64,000 nucleotides of DNA from Pocillopora verrucosa. Lineage: Eukaryota; Cnidaria; Anthozoa; Scleractinia; Pocilloporidae. Every line of letters begins with the position of its first letter. Position 1 is the first letter of the stretch. The notes beneath the pieces were generated by a model that was not told the origin of the DNA, made no database searches, and saw only the letters and a program-made list of their open reading frames with translations. The DNA lies in NCBI RefSeq assembly GCF_036669915.1, contig NC_089321.1, positions 3,083,316-3,147,315 of the forward strand. The letters are read 5' to 3'. The position numbers and the translations under genes are program-made. Shown here in pieces: positions 1-11,094 of the stretch.

Positions 1-573
1 CCCCAGAATTCAAGCTCTACAGCATGTATTTGCTGTTCAACTGTTTTTTTTAAAGTAAAACACTGAAAGGTAAAACAAAAAACCCAATTAGTCCAAGAGT
101 GTATGCTCGGGAAAAAGGAAAATAAAAGTGAAACTTGTTCATCTCATGATTAAAAAGCTTTAAAACAATCAAACCTTTTTTTTTTAAATGTAATTGTCTA
201 ACTCGTTGCTTCTCTTGGTTTACTTGTGCAAATGATGTGGTTTCCCGTGCCCTTTTGGCGTCTTCTTGTGCCTCACGAAGTAAATGAAAATAAGCATTAC
301 TGAATTTTCTGGAGCGAAATGTGGACTTTTCCTCTTAAAGTATGCACTCAAAGGGATCATAACATATGATTTGAAAGAAAAAGCAGCGTGAGCTCTATTT
401 AGCCGATGTTCAATATTTATCTCTGACAGTCGGGGAGGAAACTCACGCATGTATTCTATTCATTTCGTAGTAGCTGAGGTATACTGAGCTTTCTAGTGAT
501 GACATTATTTTAGAAATGTTCTCGTGAGGTAAAATAATCACTGACAGTTTTTGTTGTGATTTAAAAAGTGAAG

Positions 574-579
574 TTTATT
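574..579 (-). terminator. Poly(A) signal of minicollagen-like gene 1
   Basis: AATAAA on the minus strand, about 50 nt past the stop codon of minicollagen-like gene 1. Confidence 0.55.
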
Positions 580-628
580 AAAAGTTCGTGTCGATCGTTT
601 TTATTCCTTCAATCTATAAAGGAACCAA

Positions 629-2096
629 TTACTTGCAGCATGCGGGAGCAGGGCAGCATGGAGTAGGTGGTGGAGGTGGGCATGGGACTGGGGCAGCAGC
701 TCCGGGAACTCCCTGAGGTCCAGGAGCTCCTGGAGGTCCTGGTGGACCGGCACATCCTGGGCATCCTTTGAGTCCGGGGCAACCGGGGAGGCCTGGGCTT
801 CCAGCGCATCCTTTAGGTCCCATTGGTCCTACTGGTCCGAGAGGTCCAGGGGCACCAGGAGGTCCTGGGAGACCGACTGGTCCTGGGCATCCTTTCCATC
901 CTGGGCATCCGGGAGCTCCTGGGGGACCAGAACATCCAGATTGTCCGGGTGGTCCCTGTGGTCCAGCGACCTGTTGAACTGGTGGTGGTGGTGGTGGAGG
1001 AGGTGGACAACAGGGACAACAACGTTTGGAGCCTGTTGAAATGAAGGGAGTGCAAAAGAAAAAATATTGCACCTTTCGCCCAAGCATCGTGAAACGTTAT
1101 AACCCTACTCCAGTGACAGCACTGCCTTTTTAACTCACCAGTCACTCTACAGTTGAATGACCACCTGCATCCACACTTATTAGTAAACACATTTTCCAGA
1201 AAATAATAAATTAACTTAGGTTTCCATTTTAAATTGAATTCATATGACTAAGAGGAGTAAATGAATAGGAAGGGTAAATGGAAGTGAAATCTTCCTCACT
1301 TGAATACGTTGCAATGTAAAAGGCTACCTCGTCGTAGAAAGGCAAATGAAAAACAATTGATTCAATCCAAAGAAGCTGTTGAGAAAAGTACCACCTGCTA
1401 ACATGATTTCGCTATGACAGGCGGGTATCAACTAATTTTACGGTCTAAATCGTCGGAAGAAGATGAAAAAAAAAAAAAAAGGTTCATGATACGAAAGGAT
1501 AATGGCCATGAACTCGATAAGTAAAACTCTGCCGAGATTAATGAACTTCTTCCTAAGCTGCTTCCTGTCCTGAAATATGACAATCATCAATCGTTCCAAT
1601 TACATTAAAATTATTAATTCTCATTGGTTCAGATCATTGGGTCGAAAAATTTAGTTCAAACTGGCGGGAAACGAACTTAAATTATATTTAGGATTGTATT
1701 CGGTGATAGAACTGGTTTTCTTTTCGATTTGATGCCACCTGGTGTGCTTTGTGTTAAGTAAGTCACTTTTCTTAGACAATCATCCCATACAAAGGTCTAA
1801 AATAGATTACACAGTTTGACGAAAATTGATGGAATCATTTTTCTCAATATTAGGCATTCGTGGTTCTTGCTTCGAAAATCTGTTGCAGAAGCTGATGATT
1901 TTGACTTGCAAAAGTTTGGCAGAGATTTATTATCTTAGGATAAACATCTTAATTGTTTTTTATCAAAGCTATTATGTTTCACGTTTGACCTATTTCAAAC
2001 TTTACAAAATAAACTAGCGAACTTACCTTTTGTCGACCTAGCATGTGCGTAGCAGACGAAGGCAAGAACAAATAAAAATATTATCTTGGAATTCAT
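629..2096 (-). CDS. Minicollagen-like nematocyst protein 1 (two coding exons, 157 aa)
   Basis: Coding exons are complement(2027..2096) and complement(629..1032), joined by a phase-1 GT-AG intron of 994 bp. Exon 1 gives a signal peptide ([19 protein letters not shown]) and the start of a short propeptide. Exon 2 continues it to SKR, a dibasic site like the one processed in minicollagens. Then come a reduced N-terminal Cys patch (CCPCC), nine prolines, 30 uninterrupted Gly-X-Y triplets, and a C-terminal polyPro/Cys tail (C-X7-CC-X4-CC-K). Minicollagens are disulfide-linked structural proteins of the nematocyst capsule wall. Known members have about 12-16 triplets and Cys domains of the C-X3-C type. 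This one is longer, lacks that exact Cys pattern, and carries seven cysteines inside the helix, all at the X position. It is the 3'-most of three genes on the same strand. Family assignment is strong; capsule location is inferred from the family. Confidence 0.87.
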
Positions 2097-2106
2097 CTTA
2101 CCTAAA
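2097..2106 (-). other. Possible 5' UTR splice acceptor of minicollagen-like gene 1
   Basis: TTATTATTTTAG followed by GTAAG and the ATG matches the position of the 5' UTR introns of genes 2 and 3. The matching donor is not settled; GGTGAGT on the minus strand near 2476 is one candidate. Confidence 0.35.
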
Positions 2107-2109
2107 ATA

Positions 2110-5100
2110 ATAATGAAATAGATGAAGTAAGGCTGTATCCTCAGCTATTTCTCATAAGTTTAAGTTAGAAATATTGGAAGAAGAGTCACAGCGATGTAGT
2201 TCTAAAAAGATATTAGAAAAAGGTCGACAAGGAGCATTTTGAACTTTGAAAGTGTTTGATTTAGGGTAATCGATCTCAGGAATTCGATCATGTTATAGAT
2301 CAAATGGAACCGCGGTCATGTTAAAAAAAATCAACAAGATAACATAGACAAAATAATAATGTTGTGACTACTCTTAAATAGCTTAGTCTTTATAACAGGA
2401 AACATCCATCAAAATTCTCAGCGAATCTGTGAAAATCTTGGTTTCAAACTATGCAACATATAAATGTAAGACTCACCGATTTTCCTATCCTGTAAAGTCG
2501 GTTAAAATGTGACCTACTTTGATGCGCTAGTAGTATTTACCGACATGAAAGTGATTAATTTTAAATGGCTAAGTTGGTGGTGTTGGGTTCTGATTGGTCA
2601 ACAACTTCATAACGAGCAGGTGACGTTAGGTTGTAAAAAAACTCGTTTGGTGTCACTAAAATGGGCAGTGGTTTAAATAGTAATGTGTCAAGCCCACTTT
2701 GTCACGCTTGACTTGGGTCTATTGTGTGCTATTTTATTCTCGTTTTAAATATTATGGATAATGTTAGAGTTTTGTTTGTAAAAATCTAAGTGCGGGAAAA
2801 TGATGAGTTACAAATGTTAAAGACACTCTATTACAAGGCCGTTTGCAAACAGATTTAAGATAATGTGTTTTTTTAAACGCGAGGCACATTTTGCCATTTG
2901 GCCTTAAAGACAAGTTAAATGCTGCTTAACAAATACTTCACCTGTAACATGATAGGATTAAGTGAAAATTAAACCTCGTAATTATGAAAAGAACCACTAA
3001 TATAAGGAAAGTGAAACAGAAATTAAACCATCAGTTAAGATTACAACTCATTTTACAGAGGAAAATTAGTAGCAGAAAAGCTAAGGTAAATATTTGGGCA
3101 GGTTGTGCTTTCATTCTTCACTTGGTAATTACAGGTAATCCTGATGAGTTCCAATGATTCTGGCACAGTTTATTTATCAAAGTTTCACGCTTCGGCTAGC
3201 TGATTAATGCTTCTTTACGCCATCCCAAAGTTATTTTCCACTTCAAGCCAATTTTTAAAGGAGCTGTTAAAAGAAATTCTGACCTTAAGCAGATTTTCAT
3301 GTGATAAAAACTTTTATCACCTAAGAAATAGGGTGGCATGATTGAAACAACTCGTCAAACACAGAGTTTGCTTGTTTCTTTTTATTTTTTAAATGTGTCA
3401 AACTTGTTAAATTGTAAATGAAAGAATTCAGATGTCTGCTGTTGGTTCCTAATCTCCCAGTAAGGCCTCCCATTGTCCAAGATTTGTGCTCGCTGAGAGA
3501 CATTTTACGCTCAGATATAGATGTGCAATGACTATGGAACAACATGGTTCCATAAATATGTTTAAATATGCGCATAGGAAGCCTCAAGCTTTTTAACAAA
3601 ATATATATATTGTATTTTATAGATTCAACTATGTTTTGAGGTGTCTTGATGCTTATCTCTCGAAAATCAAAAGTGATTTTAAAGAAAACTACTCTGTTTG
3701 TTCGTTCGTTTAATAAATGTTACCATGTACTACCACTGTAATAACTGAAGTAGTTATATGAATGAGGAAGTGCAGAAAAGGTATTGCTAATGATTCACTG
3801 CAGTCCGCCCACCATGACTGAGAAATTCGACAGCCGTTTTTTCGAGTCAGGAAATCACTGTTAGAGAGATGTTTGTATGTGGATCTCAAGAACACAAGCA
3901 CTCATTACACGAATTCTTTTTCGGTTAAGGAGAGAAATACTCAGTGTATTTGTTTTACAGCAAGTTTTTGAAATATGTTTTGCAGGAAAGTCACTGCATT
4001 CTTGTCTGTTGGTCCAGTGTCAAACACAAGCAAGATTGAAAGCATTTTTGGTATTCTTTAACGCGTTAGATTTTTTAACGATAATTTGATGAAATTTAAA
4101 AGTTCAACTCTCAATTTGATATGAACAAAAATTCTTTCTCGTCTAGTGAATTCGTGCCTCGTATATCTCAGTTAAATCGTGGTCTGTGAGGAGGATCGGA
4201 ACAGCTATTTCATGCCTTGTGTATCCTGAAATGTTAAGCTTACGTTTTTTGTGTGAGTTGGACACAGCCCCCAAACCGTGTTAACCCTTTCTAGGTGCAT
4301 CCTTAATCCGTCCCCTTTTGCTCTAGATTATTTTAGTTTTTCGGTGATTTCTACCCTAGGTAATGTTATGCTTCACAGAAAACGTTTCGAAATATCATTA
4401 TGTGGCCTTAACCAAGCGTGAGGTAGATTTATTAGAATAAATGGATATCATTGATGGAAGAAGATAACTAGTTTTCAGGGACCGACGCTAAGAAAGGTCC
4501 ATAAAAACGAAAAAAGGAAGTTTACCAGCATGCAGCCATCTAGACCCTACTAGTTGAAGCAAAACAAATAAAGGGCAAAATTTTATAAGAAAGAATTTCA
4601 AAGTAAATTTAACGAGGCTTGTCGCAATTAATTCATGGTTTTGGAGACCTTCAAGACGTGTTTTGCGATTTTTTTCGTTTGCCGAGAGAGGAGGAGGACT
4701 CTCTAGGAAGCAAAAAAAAAAAAAAAGGAGAAAGAGAAAATTTTTTACAACTACTTTTTAAAATACTTCTCTCACTTCTTGAGAAATTTCAATATAGGGA
4801 TATGCGAGTGGCCTGCTGCACGACGAAACCCTTACATAGTGTTTTAACGTTTGAGCCCCAAAAGGTGACTAGCTTTTCTCCTTACATTAACACTCCTGAG
4901 TCTTGAAAATAAAAAAGAAAAACTGATTGCCTTCCTAAGGAGCTGATCATTTTCAAAAACCATCCTCGTAAGTACCGTAGGAAATGTATAAGCACACTGA
5001 TATTAGGGTGCAAAGGGTCAAAACATAATCGGATATCGGGCGTAAGGATAGTTAACTTAAGGTAGCCCTACTGCCTATAATTATGTGGGACTACTATTTA

Positions 5101-5150
5101 AATGTCATACGGCCCCTGTACAGTCATGACACTACGTTTAGAGAATGGGT
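2110..5150. other. Intergenic, between minicollagen-like genes 1 and 2
   Basis: No coding exon, repeat family or RNA gene is recognised. Short open frames lack family-like features. The minus-strand promoter of gene 1 should lie in the first ~600 bp; TATA-like strings occur on that strand near 2388-2395 (TTATAAAG) and 2670-2678 (TATTTAAA). Confidence 0.5.
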
Positions 5151-5160
5151 CAGCATCCTT

Positions 5161-5166
5161 TTTATT
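5161..5166 (-). terminator. Poly(A) signal candidate of minicollagen-like gene 2
   Basis: AATAAA on the minus strand about 140 nt downstream of the gene 2 stop codon. Confidence 0.45.
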
Positions 5167-5307
5167 GCTCAACCGTGACATGCACTACAAAATAAAGGAA
5201 TATTTTGATGTGAAAAACATCTTCTTATCGTCCTTTCCATCTCTCATTAACAAGGCTTTAATAGTCGCTCTTGAAATAACTCGTACTGTTTTGGCTGCAT
5301 GCGCAAT

Positions 5308-6850
5308 TTAACCGCAGCAGCCACCACCGCAAGGGGCGCACGGTGGCTCAGCAGGTGGTCCTGGTGGACCCGGAGATCCTGGGGGTCCTGGAGGACCAGC
5401 AGGGCCAACAAATCCTGGGGCTCCGGGACTGCCGTTGCATCCTTTCATGCCGCTGCAACCGGGGAGACCTGGCGGTCCCATACTTCCGGGTTGGCCAGGA
5501 GGGCCAGGAAGAGCGGGTTTTCCTGGAGCTCCTGGAGGTCCTATTGGTCCCATCGCTCCGGGCTCCCCTTTGAAACCGGGGCATCCGGGAGCACCAGCAC
5601 AGCCTATTTTTCCAGGTAGTCCAGGAGGGCCTGGGAGGGCAGGTGGTCCTGCTGGTCCTACCGGGCCTGGCGGCCCAACTGGTCCTGCTGGTCCTTTCAT
5701 TCCCGCACATCCAGGGAGGCCAGGTAATCCCATGCAGCCAGGTGGCCCGGGTGGACCGGGAAGAGCAGGTTTACCGGGAAGTCCAATAGGCCCCGGTGGC
5801 CCGAGTGGCCCTCCACTGCCTGGTGGCCCTTTAAGCCCAGGACAACCGGCCATCCCTGGAGGACCTTGACATCCGTTAGAGCCTGGTAGTCCGGGAGGCC
5901 CTGGAGGGCCAGGTGGTACTGGTGCTGAAGGGGCAGGTGGAGGAGGACAAGGTGCATCTGGGGGTGGACAAACAGCAGATGTGCAACCACATCGCCTGGC
6001 GACTGAAATATAATCTACAATTAGTTTTTGATCATATTTGATACTTCTCCACCGTGGAAAATGTATATGAAATGAAACAAACCTTATCCTGAAACGTAAA
6101 TTGTGCCTTTTATCTTGGGTTTTTTTTGTACGGACATTCTCAGAGCTAAGATTAATGCTAGTGGTCGAGATGATCAAACATGATTGTTTGAATTTCATTT
6201 TGGCATGAAAAAGAGTTCGCATTTGTAATTTTAGATTAGATTCATATAATACATATGAGATGTTCCCAGACTGGAAAACTCTAAAGCTATCACGCGATCA
6301 TGATATCGAGAAAACAACGTTTTCTGGAATTTGTATCAATTTAAATGTATTGATGAAACGGATTTTTTTTAGCGGATAATGCGGGATGAAAGTACGCAAG
6401 AATCAATTCTTTCACATAACTTGGCAAATATGTCATTTGGATACCAAGTGAGCCTACAAAGATAGGCAGTGAAGTCTTTGAGCTAAAACAATTCCACATA
6501 ATCCTTTTGCTGAGTCCTCGCGATTTGATTTGATTTCTAAAGAGTGCCACTATGGTTAAGGATAGATTGTCTCCTGGCACTTTAATTACTTTAATTATTA
6601 ATTACTTGACGAGAAACGATGAACGGATTAGGAAAGTCAAAATACATTTTTTGAATTGCATTAATGTACGCCAGCTCTTAGCATCTGGATTCGTAAAACC
6701 TTGGTAGGTCGTAATCCGTCTCCACTATGAGTGTAGTGTACTAGAGCAATTTATTATCGAGAAATATTCTTACTTACCACTATGAATTGACTTGGCGGTC
6801 ACGGAGCCAACGAAGATGACTGCGAAACACCATACCAGCTGAGTTTTCAT
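5308..6850 (-). CDS. Minicollagen-like nematocyst protein 2, enlarged collagen domain (255 aa)
   Basis: Coding exons are complement(6778..6850) and complement(5308..6002), with a phase-1 intron of 775 bp. Exon 1 is a signal peptide ([19 protein letters not shown]) plus the propeptide start. Exon 2 completes KSIHSVARR, a dibasic cleavage site, followed by an N-terminal Cys region (C29, C31, C36, C43) mixed with prolines. The helix is 62 triplets long, about four times the usual minicollagen helix. It is interrupted three times by Ala replacing Gly (ALP at triplets 17, 31 and 45, exactly 14 apart). A Cys-X-Gly-X-Lys motif recurs with Lys at triplets 9, 24, 38 and 52, so the domain is a tandem array of 14-triplet modules. 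The C-terminus is [10 protein letters not shown], a C-X2-C-X3-CC patch. The long unbroken frame also has open antisense frames, an effect of GGN/CCN codons. Capsule-wall role is inferred from the family. Confidence 0.87.
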
Positions 6851-7212
6851 ATTTAGGCCTGTCTAGGAGGACGTGAAAGTAGACTTGAATACAAAGAATT
6901 TAGGATGAAATCAATTAACAAAATAAATTCATCATCAGTTAACACAGAGATATCATATAATGCAGAGCCTGTCGGACGCTTTTTGTTAAGTCTACTTGTA
7001 GATGCGAATATTCGCTCTTGTATTAGACACGTATCGTCTATGGTTAGATGAAGATCAAGTAACTCAAAAGTGAAACGCTGATTAAAAACATCTTTCGAGT
7101 CTTCAGATAAAACGAAACTCAAGATATATCTTAGAGGGAACACTTACCTAAACGGTGTGTAAAGACCAAATACCCGTCTGAGCAATTGAGACGTCTATCG
7201 TATATATGAATA
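6851..7212 (-). promoter_or_regulatory. 5' UTR intron and TATA-like promoter of minicollagen-like gene 2
   Basis: An acceptor (CTAGACAG, ending at 6859) lies 8 nt upstream of the ATG. A strong donor (TAG|GTAAGTG) lies at 7148/7147, giving a 289-bp intron in the 5' UTR. About 50 nt further upstream is a TATA-like run (CATATATAC, near 7197-7206), placed correctly for a start site around 7170-7180. Gene 3 has the same arrangement, and gene 1 has an acceptor at the same place. Confidence 0.5.
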
Positions 7213-7214
7213 CG

Positions 7215-9095
7215 CCTGTACTGTTAAATTATTAAAACTGCTGAGATCATATAATACGCTACAATCTTGGCTTCTTAACCAGACGAAACATTCCGGGAAG
7301 TAATATTCCCATTAGGTGAGTGAGTTGTTTTAAGAAATGAATTGAAAAATGATTGGAGAAAAATATCCTAATATTTGTCTTTTCCTTAAGCTGAAGGGTG
7401 TCTTGTGTTTCCAAAACCATTTGTCTGTGGTGTGAAAGAACAAGCAGATACAGGTGTGAAATTCTTGAGTGCCTGCTTAGCACTTGGTGTAATAGATTTG
7501 ATTTTGCATTTCTACTATTTGCAAACTACGGAATTTTTTCCAGTTGTTTTCCATTTGCCTCACTATTTCTTACCTTTATGCCTTATTTCAAGCGATGATA
7601 GTTTTATCGTTCGTATCTTCTTTGGTTATCTTACAGATACTTAGTATTACTTTTTGTTCATTTTCAAGTCTGACTCTTATTGTAAGTTATCTAATTCCTT
7701 GCATACGTTTCTATCCAGTATTCTGAAATACAGTTATAGGGAGAAAAACATGATGTAAAGGTGTGTGGTCTAATCAGATCCAACAATATTTATTTTAAAT
7801 ACGGTCTCTTTTCTTGTTTTTTACCTCATCTCAGGTTTGGTTATCGTTTGGGTGCGAAAAGGACAATGATTTTTATAATGAGTTTTAGCCACCAGAGTCT
7901 TCGATTAAGGACACAAAGGGTTCTACTGATTAAAAGATGTGTTTTTGTTCGGTAATACAGGCTTCACCATCAGCTCAGCAAAGTGTCATTTTAGCCTTAT
8001 TTCGGATAAGGCTTTTATTTAAGAAAAAGGATAAAATCTCAATTGTCCGCGCGTAAGTTGGCTTTATAATGGACACAGGTGGCCGCCCTTTCTTCAGCTT
8101 TCTTCATATAAAAGCTTTAAAAGTTCCAATGCTATCTTCTCCCGAAACTACGCTCCAAGACATGATAAGTAAAGAATCGTGTGGAATATGTTACCGTTAC
8201 TGATTTTTGTAACAGTTTGCAAGCATTGATGTAAATAGTTCGGTGTGGTCTGATATTCCGGGTGAGTTGAGTTCTGAAAGAAATTGTTGTCAGTGGTGGT
8301 GAGTCACTTCTGAGGCGACAATATGATAGTCTTTCAGAGACCACACTTACTGATAAAAGAGGGGATTTGGTAGTTTATGACGACCATTATCATGCTAAGA
8401 TCGGAAATAATTGCCTTTTTTTTAGCGTGTATAATATGACCGCTGTTGCTTGCCCTTTGTTGAACACGGAATCTTTCACCGTAATGCGTTCATGTAATAG
8501 AAACGGAATTATTGTTTCCTATGATCTTGGATAACTAACTTTCAGCTCTTATTTATTTCTTACTTAAATTTCGAGCGAGTTATGTTTGCGCTGTCACTTC
8601 TGGTTGTAACCGTTGGTTTGTCGAAGTGATTTTGGGGTCCTGTTTATGAGGTAGATGGAGTGGTGGAATACATGGGCCTTTTCGGTAAAAAAATATTCTC
8701 TGGCATAATTTATTAATTAAGGCTCTTTAAGTATGTGTGATGTTTTTCATATTTTGAATTTAGCCTTACGTGCCTGATAAGCTATGTATAGGTGAGAGCT
8801 TGAAAATGTGTGTAGCTTTTTCTTGAAATCTGATCATATGGCTGAGTGAACTGAGTCCCCTAGCAACTCTGTGTGTAAGGTTATGAAACACCTTAGTGGA
8901 GGCAAAGTTTAGACGTTTCGGTGAAAGAGGGTACATCACTTTTTTTGTAATTCAAAAAAGATCTTTAATTGATTTCTGTTGAAAGTAGAGTCTCCTCGAA
9001 GGAGAAAGAAGGACTAATACAGAAACAGGTTCTCAGTTATCTTCAATGTAGTCTGCTGTTGCGTCAGGTTTTGGTGATTGATCTGTTTCTGGATT
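7215..9095. other. Intergenic, between minicollagen-like genes 2 and 3
   Basis: No gene or repeat is recognised. An ATTAAA on the minus strand near 8964-8969 could serve as poly(A) signal for gene 3. Confidence 0.45.
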
Positions 9096-9100
9096 GCACC

Positions 9101-10858
9101 CTAACCGCAGCAAGGTTGAGCTGGGGGTCCTGGTGGTCCTGGCGGTCCTGGAGGTCCTATTGGACCGGGGGCACCGTTGAGTCCAGGGCAGCCTTTAAGT
9201 CCTTGGCATCCGGATGGTCCCATGGGGCCCATCGGGCCGGGTGCTCCGACTGCGCCATTAAGACCAGGTTTTCCAGGAAGTCCAATTGGTCCTGCTAGTC
9301 CTGCTACTCCTGGAGCACCTTTCCATCCAGGACAACCAGTGGATCCTGGAGGGCCCGCGCAGCCGAGGGCTCCTGGAGGGCCAGGAGGTCCGGGGGGTCC
9401 CGCAACAGGCGGGGCTGGTGGGGGAGGTGGAGGTGGTGGACAACACCTCTTTGAGGCTGAAAAAAGTTGAGGAAACGTCACATGCATCAATACCACAATG
9501 TTATATACTTGCTACTTTGAGCCCAACTGATCGTTCCGTCACCATTTAAGGTGAGCACATGGCGAGACATTGTTGTTAAATACCTATATCAATATTATAG
9601 TACTTCATTACGATAAGCAAAGAGGAAACATCATAGGGGTAAATGATTGCCATTTCAGCCTTCAAGACTTATGATTTAATTCAGTGGTTAGGATGTCTTG
9701 TCCATTACGCTCCAGAGCGTCTAGAAGTAGGGATGGACTATATGGAAAATTTAAATTTTAAACTTGGACGAAAAATTTAATACCTTCTTTGAACACATTT
9801 TGTTTATTTACCGTTTTAAATCAGGTACCCGTCAAGTTATTCTTAGTAGTCGACGGAAACTTAGCCGGTGAATTGTTACTGCAGAATCATTTTACTTAAA
9901 GACACTTCCATGAAGACGGTACCAAAAACTCTAAATTCAATTAAATCTAAAGATTTTCTCTTCTCAATCTGATTTATCTCCACTCTAAAGAACAGGAACA
10001 GACCATCATCGTGGTCATGGCGGTAGCGGAAGATAATTCTCTTGCATATATTTCAATCAACAGTTGATGAATTTCACTCGAGATAGGATCCCGCATTACA
10101 AGTTTTTTTCCGAGATCTTAGATAGAGTGGAACTAGTGGGGTCACCTAAAGATTACAGATGTATTCTGAAGTCATCGTTCGTCTTTCGTTTTGCCTTGAC
10201 ATGATACGTCAATAGTATTCTAATTGACCCGAATATCTCAGAGTAACTTTCATGGTTTTTTAAAACGATGCGATCATTTCTATGTCACAGATACGGCACT
10301 TCTCAACCAGTTTAAATTTAAATCTACCGCAAAGATTTATTTCGCGAAAACTCCACGGAAAACATTGGCTCACCGCTTAAGTAAAAATAACTTGAGGTAT
10401 CGCTTCAGAGGTATTATTTTCATGCTAGCTTCTTAAACGATTCACGATTCATTCCTCTCAGAGATAAACTTAAGTATTGAACTTAGGCAATTTTGAGAAA
10501 ATTACATCTTAGAAAGACATATTTGTTTGTCGTACCAAAGGCCAAAGAGCGTCTGAATAAACTTTCACTTCCCCTTTTTCGAGAAAGACATTGTATGAAT
10601 AGCTGTCAAGCAATTTACCCTTCTGTCAGGAAGATTTGTATCCCACAATTATTCCTCGTCCAGGCCATATGCACTGTGACTATCTGTGTTCTTGACACTT
10701 TACATGGATTATTGTTTTACATTTATGAAGTTGTCATATGTAGGTCAAATGAAGTAAATAGTGCACTGTTTTTTTTTATTCTGCTTACCTTCGAGAGACC
10801 TCGCGGCTGCGGAAGCTACCAAAAGAACAGCTACGCACAAAATTAACTGGACCTTCAT
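9101..10858 (-). CDS. Minicollagen-like nematocyst protein 3 (141 aa)
   Basis: Coding exons are complement(10789..10858) and complement(9101..9456), with a phase-1 intron of 1332 bp. Exon 1 encodes a signal peptide ([19 protein letters not shown]) and RSLE. Exon 2 completes the propeptide at ASKR, then CC, a proline-rich stretch, 31 unbroken Gly-X-Y triplets and the tail AQPCCG. Both Cys domains are reduced to a single CC pair, much simpler than the canonical six-Cys domain. Four helix cysteines sit at X positions. Two Cys-X-Gly-X-Lys motifs lie 14 triplets apart (Lys at 9 and 23), in the same register as gene 1 (Lys at 8 and 22). The propeptide pattern, intron phase and module register make genes 1 and 3 the closest pair. 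Nematocyst capsule structure is the family role; I infer it here. Confidence 0.87.
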
Positions 10859-11090
10859 GTTCCTGCGGATTTGAAGAAAAATATAGATTAGGGTTCTTAG
10901 CAAAGGAAGAGATTTATAAACATCACCAAATATTAGGATGGTCGAAATGGTTTATCATGCTAATGGTGCCAGCATTAGGTTTTTTTAACTGACAAAAACA
11001 CATTAAGTTGTAGGAAGAAATGGTGAAGTTCAAATTCATTGCAGTGACGAAACACAAACTCTGTAAAATACCGATGGCTTACCTTTTATT
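10859..11090 (-). other. 5' UTR intron of minicollagen-like gene 3
   Basis: On the minus strand the acceptor CAAATCCGCAG ends at 10863, leaving GAAC before the ATG. A donor AAAAG|GTAAGCC lies at 11083/11082, so a ~220-bp intron sits just before the start codon, as in gene 2. The TATA box is not clear upstream of the 5' exon. Confidence 0.5.
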
Positions 11091-11094
11091 GCCT

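Noticed and set aside
4619-4906. 95-codon plus-strand open frame
   Set aside because: Contains a poly(A)-derived lysine run and no domain; intergenic between minicollagen-like genes.
5435-5869. Plus-strand collagen-like open frame opposite minicollagen-like gene 2 (also 768-977 and 9177-9470 opposite genes 1 and 3)
   Set aside because: Antisense of GGN-CCN-CCN codons also reads as Gly/Pro repeats. These frames lack signal peptides, and the minus strand has the complete, spliced, family-consistent genes.
10493-10846. 117-codon plus-strand open frame
   Set aside because: Lies across the signal exon and intron of minicollagen-like gene 3 on the opposite strand; no domain or splice partner.
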